Below, piece by piece: positions 1-8,464 of a DNA stretch of 23,482 bases. The position numbers were made by a program, and so were the translations under genes. Source of the stretch: Lingula anatina (Eukaryota; Brachiopoda; Lingulata; Lingulida; Lingulidae); contig NW_019774051.1 in the NCBI RefSeq assembly GCF_001039355.2, positions 1 to 23,482 of the forward strand. The letters run 5' to 3'. Within the stretch, counting starts at the first letter, position 1. Every line of letters begins with the position of its first letter. The notes beneath the pieces are model-generated. The model worked only from the letters and a program-made list of their open reading frames with translations, did no database searches and was not told where the DNA came from.

Positions 1-1
1 C

Positions 2-253
2 CCAGCCACTAAGATACGTTTTATAGCCGGGGATATAACACATCATGCATGTTTTTGTTTCATTCAATAAAATTATATCCGCTTGGTTTAATAATGTTTT
101 TACATCAGTGTTTTCTAATTTGTTTTTTACGGAATTTATATTCCAATGCGCTACCCTAAGTATATAACAATCACTTTGCCCTTTTATTAAAAATTTCCCA
201 AGTCCCAACGGCCAATGACTACTCCATCTCTCAGTAAAACGCGTTTTTTTCTG
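2..253 (-). CDS. LINE ORF2 N-terminus: APE-type endonuclease domain (partial)
   Basis: The frame is open from just after a stop at 254-256 to the window edge, about 84 codons, with no ATG near its beginning. It contains RVAHWNINSVKNKLEN, then about a dozen residues, then ADIILLNETKT, and finally a YIPGYKTYLSGW segment. This matches the first motifs of exonuclease-endonuclease-phosphatase (APE) domains of LINEs: the WNIN strand with a catalytic Asn, the catalytic Glu in the xxLxET motif, and the following PGY. In the intact element this domain nicks target DNA to prime reverse transcription. Only the first fifth or so of the domain is inside the window. Its overlap with the ORF1 tail agrees with ORF1-ORF2 coupling. 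Confidence 0.78.
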
Positions 254-1121
254 TCAAGTACGATCTGGTGGCCTGCGTTTTCTGGCTTTTGTTTTTCTGT
301 CGTTTCAGAAGAAAATAATCTGACGATCTGGTGGCCTGCGTTTTCTGGCTTTTGTTTTTCTGTCGTTTCAGAAGAAAATAATCTGCGCCACTCTTTTCGG
401 AATGCCGGATGTTGGTACTTTTTTAGGCGAATCTCTGCGCACGATGGATCCTGTTGCAGTTAGCAGCGTTTTTCACTATATCATTTCTTTCCGTTCCTGA
501 CTGTACGGTGACCAAACACGGTCGGGGGGTATTATCTACACGCTTTTTTCCTAAACGTTTGATAACACTGGTGCTTGGGTTCCCTTTTTTGATAATCCGA
601 AAAAGACTGGCCATTTTCTCTGTATCGTTTAATGCATTATGAACGGGTGTTCCATCCTCAGGCAAATTAGTAATGATAAAATTGCATTCCCGTTCTTTGT
701 AATCTAGGTGCTCCAGAAACTTCTGCTGGCATGCCACGGTCTTGGTTAATTTATCCACATCGGATGAAAGTTGGGCTATCTCTTGCTTAAGTGGATATTT
801 TTCAGTTTCTAGCTGAAATACTCTGTCAGTAAGGTGCTGTATTGTGTTATGTGTTTCAGTTGTAGTCATCTTTATTTCGTTGAGTTGATCATTGAGCTGG
901 GCAGCGAAAAACTGTGCCCACTGGGGGGCCGTAGACATGATATTGTGGTCACCTGGCTCGTTTGAAGTGGGGGTTGGAGTCATTACCGCGTCAACGAAAT
1001 CTTGTGCCGTAGTGTTTTGAGTCTCAGGCATCTGTGTGAGCGTTACAGTTTCTTGGGTGTCCAGGTCTAAGTACTGACTACTGATGAGCGAGGTTGCGGT
1101 ACTTACTCCACTGTCCGCCAT
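231..1121 (-). pseudogene. LINE ORF1: coiled coil plus RRM-like nucleic-acid binding protein, interrupted by one stop
   Basis: ORF1 proteins bind the element RNA and form the retrotransposition particle. The ATG at 1119-1121 opens 232 codons ending at TAA 423-425. Residues about 70-135 have the heptad-like charge pattern of a coiled coil. Residues about 143-230 match the L1-type RRM region: a segment reading ERECNFIITNLPED, then RLGKK with basic residues, then RPCLVTV and a KNAANCNRIHRA helix. After the TAA the same frame stays open to a TGA at 231-233, encoding a lysine/arginine-rich tail that includes a 21-codon tandem duplication (260-385). The original ORF1 therefore probably ran to 231, giving about 296 codons, and the TAA is a decay mutation. 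It overlaps the ORF2 frame by about 20 bases, a common LINE arrangement. An RRM-type ORF1 seems likely; the clade is not determined. Confidence 0.78.
260..385 (-). repeat. 63-bp tandem duplication, two identical copies
   Basis: Positions 260-322 and 323-385 are the same 63-base unit. Its length is exactly 21 codons, so the ORF1 frame continues through both copies. The encoded tail unit is rich in Lys, Arg and Gln (it contains LLKRQKNKSQKTQATRS). The identity of the copies indicates a recent duplication. Confidence 0.93.
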
Positions 1122-1301
1122 TTTTATTTGTTCGGAGTCGACAATCTCTCCGGTGGGTGGCAGGGGGCTTGTTTACTACTGTTCCGAGTTCTCTTTCGGG
1201 GTGGCGTTCTTCCACTGGGCGATTTATGAGTATCTTGTAGTCTTTGCGACATTCCACTCCCTTAGAAACTTTAGATATCAAGGTTACATCTGGACTTCAT
1301 A

Positions 1302-1825
1302 AAATTCGCGTCCACAAGCTTTGACGCATGCGCATAAGTTACAAGGTCATTAGTTGTAAGGCCTGCAGACTTCAGATGCTGTAGGAAATAGCTCCGTTTG
1401 CCTGTTATTTTGGTAATGGGCCCATTAATTTTCTAGCACAGGATTAAGTTGAAAATAAACTAAAAATTATGATGCTGAATTAATTGAATGAACTGTGAGT
1501 CAGTAGATTAAAAGAGCAATACAGAGCTTAAATATCTTACAGTTTTACTGGGGTCATCGAGATGGTTTACTGTGGTGAAAATGAGCGTAATACGAAATAA
1601 CGCGCCCTTGACACTTTTTGGCCAATTTGTCTGGTCTTCAGAAAAAAACTTCATCATATTTATAAATAATTTTTAAAGATTTTTAACATGAAAAATAATT
1701 GTTTTTCCTTTGTTCAATTTAATGTATATATTAAAACGTAATTAAATTAAAACATACATTAAAGCTTTTAATTTAAAAATTAAAGGGGTGGGTTTACGCC
1801 ATCTTAATTCAGTAGGTCGACTCAC
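1302..1825. other. Gene-free stretch between LINE leader and GBP exon
   Basis: AT-rich sequence with no open frame of note. A partial match to an NRF-1-type palindrome (GCATGCGC) lies at 1326-1333, just outside the estimated LINE 5' end. I looked here on the minus strand for the exon following the GBP exon and did not find one. Confidence 0.5.
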
Positions 1826-2006
1826 CACTTCTTTCAGGTAATCAGTGGCTGTCAGTTCCTCTTTGGTGTCAGGGTGGACAGACTCCAAATGGGCGTCGCG
1901 TAAAAGCCACATGAAGTTTGGAAACATTTTGCGAAGTTCCCCCATGTCTTCAGTCACCTTCTCATTTTCCTTTGCCCTAACTTTACCAGTAACATCAGTA
2001 AGGGCT
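1826..2006 (-). CDS. Single exon of a guanylate-binding protein (GBP family large GTPase)
   Basis: GBPs are interferon- or infection-linked dynamin-like GTPases; this exon encodes part of the GTPase domain. The frame gives ALTDVTGKVRAKE, an acidic linker, then FPNFMWLLRDAHLE and ELTATDYLKEV. FPxFxWxLRDxxL followed by a TxxDYL segment is the GBP signature around the G4 (RD) motif, with the Arg-Asp pair that reads the guanine base. The exon is bounded by a polypyrimidine-rich acceptor ending TTTAG (2010-2007) and a strong donor GTGAGT (1825-1820), 181 bases in all, starting in phase 2 and ending in phase 0. I could not find neighbouring GBP exons with the P-loop (GxxRxGKS) or DxEG motifs in the window, so it is either one exon of a gene with long introns or an orphan remnant. 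Atlastin is the nearest alternative family but fits less well. Confidence 0.75.
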
Positions 2007-2039
2007 CTAAATACAAAATAAAATTTTCTCATTCTTCTA

Positions 2040-3045
2040 TATAATACAGAATTTTTGAGAAGTTGTACAAGTAAATCCTATTCATAAACGTTGAGAAATT
2101 TGAAATATACATGTGCTACGAAAAAAGTTACTAAATCCCATTGAAAAGTATGTCCTATACCAACCATTACTAAATAAACTCTATATAAGTCGATAGGCAA
2201 CATGGGTTGCTTCTGTAAATGCTTTACAACCGAGATTTAGTTACGGCTTTGATAGTATCTCGCTCGCTCTGCTAGTTAAATACGCCGCGGGGTATTCAGG
2301 ACACAGACCGTGATTACTAGATATCGCTGATGGATTTTTGGACTTTTGGAATTTGGATTTTTTATGTGAATGATGCCAAAGCCAAGGCACATATTTAGAA
2401 CAAGGAAGAAAGCGTGTTAAAGAAAAATAAAGAAATTAAATTCAAAATGTTGGATTAAGTACAGGAAAAAACATCACACTTTTATGTTTCTTAAATCTTT
2501 AAGTTATCACTTAGGTTTTGTTACATATTAACTCATATGAATTCGTCATATCATAATTTTTATGTTTTATCAGGAGAGTCAACATATTCCCCTTTTTTAA
2601 TCAGATGATATTGTGCCTCAGGGTAGAGAAATTTGCCCTGGATAAGATGAAACTCTTTTCACTCGACCTTCTCTTTCCAGTGGTACATGACAGTATTAAA
2701 TTGCTTAGCAATGCATGCCTATATTCAGGTCCACTGTTGATGGTAATGAGACAGGCGAATGATGCTTTGGTGATGGTAAAATGATTGCGTTGTTAGGGTT
2801 CGTTTGTGTTCATTCGTGTTTCGTCAGAAGTCTCTTTGCATCTATTCGATGTTAGTGTGACATCAGTTCATGAATTTAATTCGCCAGTGAAACATACAAA
2901 AATAAATTGCCTATTTTAAGTCATACGACAACCATTGATAGCGATATTTTGGATCTCCATATTTTCCTAATTATTGTCTTTAAAAGAGTTACATGTCCCA
3001 CAAATGCCCCCCATGTCAGTGTCTAGTCAAAGCAACAGTCGCTGT
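2040..3045. other. Gene-free AT-rich stretch
   Basis: No frame, RNA gene or clear repeat is supported here. The upstream GBP exons on the minus strand would be expected in this direction, but no P-loop or switch motif was seen. Confidence 0.4.
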
Positions 3046-3049
3046 TACG

Positions 3050-4045
3050 CTTGACCCCATCTTGCTGCTACCAGAGGTTTCAAGCAGCAAGGTATTCCTT
3101 ATGATAGGTTTTAAGAGTTTAATCTGAAATAAAATTCCAGGCAACCGTTAAAACTTGTCCAATTTGGCTCAGTTTTGTTGTAGGACATGCAGGCCGTTGA
3201 TTCGGGGAGTAATGACCTACTGACATATTGTCTATGTGGTTCAATTATGGCGATTTTGATGACCAAGGTAGCTACTCATTCCCTTGGTTCTGTAGGTTAT
3301 CTGCTATTAAAAGTGCTCTGTGTGGACCGGCAATCTCATCGTTCAACCTTAAATTGTTCCTAAGGTGCCCCCTATCAAATGATAGTCAAGTGGTTCCCAG
3401 ATTATTCCTTTATTTGATCTGGTTCAGGTTTTCATCGATGACTACCATTGGTGTTTTGGCACCAATGTGGTATCCACTCCAAATACTGACACTGTCAATG
3501 ACCCTAGTCACTTAAGAAGTGGCACACGCTTCGTCGTAGGCCTCTTCAGGATGTCTGTAAACTCTGTTTAGACCAGTTTAGCGGTACAGGTGAAATCTGA
3601 CCCCAATAAAGAAAGCCACGCGGTTTCAGTGTTCTACCCAGAAACGGTCATGGCCCCCAATGTATTAGAGAAACAGACTACGCTGCTTTGCTGTTTACAA
3701 TGGCTTCCTCAGAGGTCATCTGGTATCTCAACCTGCTGAAACCAGTTTGGTGTTCGCTAAGAACCTTGAAAAACGCGTTTTGGTGACAATTTGCCCCTCA
3801 TTCAAAATGGACTGGGTGGTTTTGATTTAATTGCAGCAGCATATCCTGAAGGACAGTGAGTCCTATCCCTGGTGGTAAGACGTCGATGCATTGGGTGTGG
3901 TCTCTGTGTAGGTACACTAGTCTGGGCATTACTCTACAAAACTGTATAAACCATTCCGTTTGACACAATAATCTGTCTGGCAATGTCTGTGCTTTTCGCG
4001 CCATTCTGGCACAGCTTGACAATTTTGTAAAACACTTCTTAACTC
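3050..4045 (-). pseudogene. Decayed Tc1/mariner-type transposase
   Basis: The minus strand reads as a Tc1-like DDE transposase broken by many stops and small frame shifts. In order: a helix-turn-helix segment (KLCQNGAKSTDIARQIIVSN, about 4010-3950); the linker before the catalytic core (about 3760-3660); VRFHLYR then LNRVYRHPEEAYDEAC (about 3603-3517), matching the strand after the first Asp; WSGYHIGAKTPMVVI (3482-3430), matching the WGGI motif; DEIAGPHRA (3340 leftwards), matching DNARPH; LPWSSKSP (3271-3248) followed by LNHID, matching WPxxSPDLNPIEH. The first catalytic Asp is lost (FFIGVRF for FSDESRF) and the last Glu reads as Asp. It cannot be active. Terminal inverted repeats were not located. 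Confidence 0.8.
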
Positions 4046-4653
4046 ATTTTACGCAATGCAAAACCAACCGCTTGCATGCAAAATTTCAAATTCTTCTATA
4101 CAGTAGTTGCCGACATATGGATACTTTTTTGACAGAACCATGCTTCGCAATAGCCAAGCTTTGACCAGCCCAAAGGAGCACTGCCCAATTAAATCAGTGC
4201 ATATTACACAAGGCAACAGTGCAACAGACTTGGAAGTCAGTTAATTGGCAGCGACACACCTGACTTCACACTTCTCCAGTCAGATGTCTTATATATGAGA
4301 TCTGAATTTTTTAAAAAAAAGAACGCATTTTTTCCTAGGTATACCTTTAAAACTGAAATATTCCATATTTTAATATTTTAAGAATGTCAAGTCTGTATAA
4401 CGCGATAAGAGCTCGGCAATAAACCTAGACAAACTATTGTCCATTTTTAAACATCAACGAGAAAAAGGGCGCCCTGTCATAGTTATGAGACAAATTGCTT
4501 AATCCCTTGTTTCTAAGAGCGCACAATGGGTAATGAGATGATAATATTCAAAAATAAATGAGAAGGTTTATATAAATAACAGAATATGAGAAAATATCTA
4601 GCAGTGTCGCAAGGACAATTTAACTCCTGCATGCAACAGGGGGACTACTGAGA

Positions 4654-4658
4654 GTGTG
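4654..4658. repeat. Target site duplication of the solo LTR, left copy (GTGTG)
   Basis: Directly abuts the LTR start and equals 5122-5126 on the right side. The empty-site paralogues carry one copy only. Confidence 0.88.
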
Positions 4659-4720
4659 TGTTGTCGCTTATGACAACAATTTGCGTTTACAATCGTATCA
4701 CTGGTCAGCTTTGTATTATT

Positions 4721-4747
4721 ATGCAAATCATTTGCTCTGTATAAATA
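4721..4747 (+). promoter_or_regulatory. LTR promoter: octamer and TATA box
   Basis: ATGCAAAT is followed 10 bases later by GTATAAATA. The spacing and position inside the LTR, upstream of the poly(A) signal, fit an RNA polymerase II promoter in U3. Confidence 0.6.
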
Positions 4748-5066
4748 CTGTATGCAGTAGTTCTGGGCGCGACCACGTTGTACTTGACGAGCGAAGGCTC
4801 AGGTCGCCGAGTCTGAAGTTTTAGTAGGCAAAATTTGTGGATCAACATTGGACGGGAAAGCCACATTTCTCTGTACGTATTGTATTCAATTCTATTGTTA
4901 ATCATTTGCACAACATTTCCGTTTTTTATAATTAATTTATTATTTCTTTTTATATTTGTATTCAATTTATGTTATATTTGTGTATTTTGTATAATTAGTT
5001 TGGTGTTTATCTTTCATTATTTTGTTATTTTTTAGTTTCACCATGTCCATGTCAGTGTGTGCGTGA

Positions 5067-5072
5067 AATAAA
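5067..5072 (+). terminator. LTR polyadenylation signal AATAAA
   Basis: A canonical hexamer followed by GT-rich sequence (GGTGTGG, then CGTTTGTTTGTTTGG), as expected at the R/U5 boundary. Confidence 0.65.
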
Positions 5073-5121
5073 GGTGTGGACATTTCCCGTCGTTTGTTTG
5101 TTTGGTGTGGGATCCGCAACA

Positions 5122-5126
5122 GTGTG
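5122..5126. repeat. Target site duplication of the solo LTR, right copy (GTGTG)
   Basis: Directly abuts the LTR end; the sequence then resumes the host repeat (ATCACACTATAT), as at 5668 and 5953. Confidence 0.88.
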
Positions 5127-5975
5127 ATCACACTATATCAATTAACAATGTATGACATCAGTTAAAGAGGAGGGGAGCTTACTATAGCTCGCAATCTATT
5201 GTTAAACATGATTGTTATCATTTCTCAAACAAGTTAAAACCATGCCTGTACAATTACTGTGTGTCCGGCTGCTGTGGAGAAACGTCCTGTCTGACAGATT
5301 TTGCTATATTTAAATACACTAGCGAATGTTATAGATCACTGTTGTAAGAAAGCAATAACGGTAAAATATAAAATTGACATCTTATTGTTGAGATGCACAT
5401 AAATATAACGTTAGACGAGCTAAGCATTAAGCCTCGACAAACTAACGTCCATTTTTAAACAACAACGAGAAAAAATGACGCCCTGTCATAGTTATGAGAC
5501 AAATTGCTAAATCCCCTGTTTCTAAGAGCGCACAAAGGGTAATGGGTTAATAATATTCAACAATTAATGAGAAGGTTTATATAAACAACAGAATATGATA
5601 AAATATCTAGCAGTGGCGCAAGGACAATTTAACTCCAGCGTGCAACAGGGGGACCACTGACTGTGTGGTCACACTATATAAAGTACGGTCAATTAACAAT
5701 GTATGACATCAGTTAAAGAGGAGGGGGGCTTACTATAGCTCGCAATCTATCGTTAAACGTGATTGTTATCATTTCTCAAACAAGTTAAAACCATACTGTG
5801 TGTCCGGCTGCTGTGGAGAAACGTCCTGTCTGACAGATTTTGCTATATTTAAATACAGGGTTTATATAAACAACAGAATATGATAAAATATCTAGCAGTG
5901 GCGCAAGGACAATTTAACTCCAGCGTGCAACAGGGGGACCACTGACTGTGTGGTCACACTATATAAAGTGCGTTC

Positions 5976-7440
5976 ACTTAAAGGAGAATGGTCATATAAA
6001 AATCCATTTCTCGAATTTTGAAGATTCAGCCCTCAATCTATACACTAGAGAGGTATGTTTTAATCGATCCCCGCCATTTAAAAATTATAAAAACAATCTA
6101 TTAGTAGTAAAAAAGCGTTTTAGTAAACCTCACCTCAATATGCATAAATGAAGCAACAGATCTGGGTCACGCGGTACTGTGACGACAATGAGGATAAAGG
6201 TCAATGAGACTTAACTGAGCTACATGGTCGCCTCGGTCACCTCAGGTGTTTTTGATTATATCAAAAGCTGATAGTCTTTAAGATACTGTCATCAGTTGGC
6301 AAGCTTACTGCTGATGCATTTTTTAAATGCATTGTAGTTGACCAAGAGCTCGTTAACAATAAAACCTGTTAATTATGCACCGCTGCAATTCCCAAGCCAG
6401 GTAATAACAGGTATGAAACTCGTCTTGGTGGGCTTTCATGTTTTTCAATATATATCATTTATTTCATGTGGTTATTTTATTGGTATTTGTAAATGACGTT
6501 AAATATCAATATTTGAACAATTAAGTTCAAACAAGGTCGCGAACATTAATAAAATAAATTGCTCTCAGGGTATCTTGAAGCATGCGTATGTCCAGGCTAT
6601 ACTTCCGTGGAAGAAAACGTGTTGAGGAAAAACAGGAAAAAGAGCGTTATATTAAAGAAAAAATGGGAACTGCTGTAATAAAATGGTTCGTAATCCTAAT
6701 TCGTTTATGCTTTGAGGATTTGTTTCTGAAGATTATTTCATCTGAAATATTAAATAATTTAAAAGATTGATCATTTTATAACTTGAAACGCAAATTCTGC
6801 GTCTGTACGCAAAACTTTTTGCAAATTTGTAAGCTTATAACACCGTGCTATAATGATCTACTCAAGAAAAAAATTTGCTTGGGTAAAATTGAGTACGGAA
6901 TGAACTGGAGACACTTGGCTTGTCATTAAGTTTACACGAAAATATGTCATTATACTGTCTTTGAAAGAGTAAAGATTGAAAGATAATTTTAGACAAACTT
7001 TGACGGGGGAAATATCTACAAAGAGTAAAGGGCTATTTCGCCAACATCTTGTTGAAAATTTTACACTGCAATACTATTTAAATAAGCTAAGGAACTAATT
7101 GCCAAATTTAGACTCTCATCACATAACAGGGGCGTAATCAGACCTGCAAAAATTGTACGCACAGATTTAAAAAAATTACAAGCACGTACAGCAAAATGTA
7201 GACTTACGCAAAACATGAAGGACAGCGTAATCACAGCAAATGTACCTCATATAGTAGCTTAATTTCCATTAATAATAAAATCATCATATTTAATAAATAT
7301 TATAATGTTCCCAGAACGGTATATTTATTTTAAAGACAGCTAACCAAAATATAGTTTTATGATTTGTTTGTGAAAATTGCCCATGTCACCCTGTTAGTTT
7401 GGAGGTCTAAGCGTGTTAAAATTCCTATGAAGCTGTGCAG
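5976..7440. other. Gene-free AT-rich stretch
   Basis: Only short chance frames occur, none with recognisable protein character. No repeat, RNA or regulatory structure could be supported. Confidence 0.4.
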
Positions 7441-7466
7441 GAAAAATTCTTCCTTTCTTTCTCTAG

Positions 7467-7545
7467 CTCCTCGATAAACCTGGTGTTCAGATTTTATCTA
7501 GTACCCCCAGGTCTACGGGAGCTGCTCTTTGAAACTAACGCACAG
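7467..7545 (+). other. Exon-like open segment of unknown identity
   Basis: A pyrimidine tract ending CTCTAG (to 7466) and a CAG/GTAGAT donor (after 7545) enclose 79 bases that are fully open in one frame, reading SSINLVFRFYLVPPGLRELL and a few more residues. I do not recognise the peptide. With only 26 codons an open frame is expected often by chance, so this is a weak candidate. Confidence 0.15.
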
Positions 7546-7839
7546 GTAGATTTTTACCTGAGATAACTGGAGTAAAGCTTAGAGAGTGCGTTCGATACAA
7601 GCAAGACAAATTAAATGCCATTTAACCCTCTAATTAAGAGGTAAAGGAAGTTCCAGTTAGATGTATGATTGAGATAGGACTTGTAAAGGTAACGGGGGAT
7701 TTATACAACTTGGGATAACCAGTATTAAATGCTTGTTAAAGAATTGACTAGACGGGGAATGGTTTTNTTCTGGATGGTCTTAACTGGGTGACCTGGTTAT
7801 AACTGATGAAAAAAAAGAGGCAGAATATATCGAAAACAA

Positions 7840-8165
7840 CGCTCATCGGTCTGGTGGGAAATAGAAAGATCGTAGAATGGTCGCTACTGATCGCCGCTGA
7901 AGATACAGAGATCTCGACAGGGATGCCCAACTGTCGCTCAAACAGCGAATGGACAGGGGACGCTCAAGGGAGCAGGCGGGTCGCTCAGTGGTCGCACAGG
8001 TCACTCAGTGGACTCACAAGTCGCTTGCATTTTAACAGGTAAAATCTAGATTCAGTCATTCAAAAGATGCACAATGGACGTACAAGCATTTACACTGAGA
8101 CACGATTTAATTGCTTTGGCGACCATTGAGCGTCCTGACCACAAGTTTGATTGTAGAAAGGACGC
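7840..8165. repeat. Internally repetitive GTCGC/CACTCAGTGG region
   Basis: Short degenerate motifs recur here: GGTCGCTCAGTGG and GGTCACTCAGTGG 21 bases apart (about 7977 and 7998), several GGTCGC or AGTCGC cores, and GGACGC repeated in the last part. The base composition is more GC-rich than the flanks. This style of degenerate subrepeat is usual inside non-autonomous DNA elements, but no element ends were seen. One base is unresolved (N) nearby at 7767. Confidence 0.35.
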
Positions 8166-8229
8166 AGAAAGGACGCCGTCCTGTGCAAGGGGTCTTTATT
8201 AGTGATGCTCCCCATAAAAGACAATACTG

Positions 8230-8400
8230 TCTGTTCACATACATGGCTGCAGCGCAAGTGGCTCCCTCTTGCTGCTACCTGGAATTTTAAACTGCCAGAC
8301 GTTCCTTCTAGATCAGACAGTTAATTGTCTTAGGTCAGCACGTATTCTGTGATTAATATTGCAAGTGTCCTGTGTGGACATTAAAGATAGTAAGACGGTC
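8230..8400 (-). pseudogene. Second, shorter Tc1-like transposase relic (3' end)
   Basis: On the minus strand PHRTLAILITEYV (about 8377-8340) matches the DNARPHRTLA...EYL motif of a Tc1 subgroup. After an apparent internal deletion, sequence ending in a Gly-rich basic stretch (VAARGSHLRC, about 8282-8250) matches the usual transposase C-terminus. The DNA also shares CCACACAG and GGTAGCAGCAAGA blocks with the larger relic at 3050-4045. It adjoins the left end of the EF-hand duplication. Short and divergent, so moderate confidence only. Confidence 0.45.
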
Positions 8401-8464
8401 CTTTTCTATGGTTCTCTGGGAAATTAATTATATGTAGGTGGATCCTATTCGTTTAAAAAATGAT

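Larger units (their letters stand above)
1..1300 (-). mobile_element. 5' part of a non-LTR (LINE-type) retrotransposon, truncated by the window edge
   Basis: Reading leftwards on the minus strand there is a leader of roughly 180 bases, then ORF1 from 1121, then an overlapping frame (253 down to 2) that encodes the beginning of an APE-type endonuclease. This order is the standard layout of a two-ORF LINE. The element continues beyond position 1, so reverse transcriptase and the 3' end are not visible. The 5' boundary near 1300 is an estimate, because no target duplication can be checked with only one end present. ORF1 has one in-frame stop at 423-425, so this copy is probably inactive. Confidence 0.8.
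4659..5121 (+). mobile_element. Solo LTR of an LTR retrotransposon, 463 bp
   Basis: The segment begins TGTTG and ends CAACA, the TG...CA ends with a 5-bp inverted repeat expected of an LTR. It is flanked by identical GTGTG on both sides (4654-4658 and 5122-5126). The same repeat without the insertion occurs at 5663-5667 and 5948-5952, each with a single GTGTG. Inside are an octamer ATGCAAAT (4721-4728), a TATA box (about 4739-4747) and an AATAAA poly(A) signal (5067-5072) in plus-strand order, as in a U3-R-U5 structure. A 5-bp target duplication fits Ty3/Gypsy-, Ty1/Copia- or BEL-type integrases, so the superfamily is not decided. No gag or pol remains; the internal part was presumably removed by LTR-LTR recombination. 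Confidence 0.92.
4398..5975. repeat. Compound direct repeat: three units, the first split by a solo LTR
   Basis: Unit 1 is 4398-5405 minus the LTR insertion (about 540 bases without it). Unit 2 is about 5406-5857. Unit 3 is a 5'-truncated copy at about 5858-5975. Shared landmarks are TCATAGTTATGAGACAAATT (4478 and 5488 areas), AGGTTTATATAAA (about 4564, 5573 and 5860), a CGCAAGGACAATTTAACTCC block in all three, and GTATGACATCAG plus GTGTCCGGCTGCTGTGG blocks in units 1 and 2. Units 2 and 3 are nearly identical where they overlap. No protein coding is evident and the family was not recognised. Confidence 0.88.

Noticed and set aside
260-385. CRISPR-like direct repeats
   Set aside because: Only two adjacent copies with no spacers, in an animal genome context.
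215-463. Plus-strand open frame with a repeated 21-residue hydrophobic/aromatic segment
   Set aside because: It is the reverse-strand shadow of the 63-bp duplication in the LINE ORF1 tail, which has a better coding explanation on the minus strand.
3228-3515. Plus-strand 95-codon frame
   Set aside because: It lies antisense to the decayed Tc1 transposase core, whose motifs explain the sequence.
4705-5035. Open frames on both strands inside the 463-bp insertion
   Set aside because: They sit within the solo LTR, are AT-driven and have no domain character.
6582-6770. A 62-codon lysine/glutamate-rich frame
   Set aside because: Short, no splice or promoter context, and composition expected from A-rich DNA.
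7748-8042. Antisense pair of frames around the unresolved base at 7767
   Set aside because: They overlap a degenerate repeat region, include an N, and show no recognisable domain.
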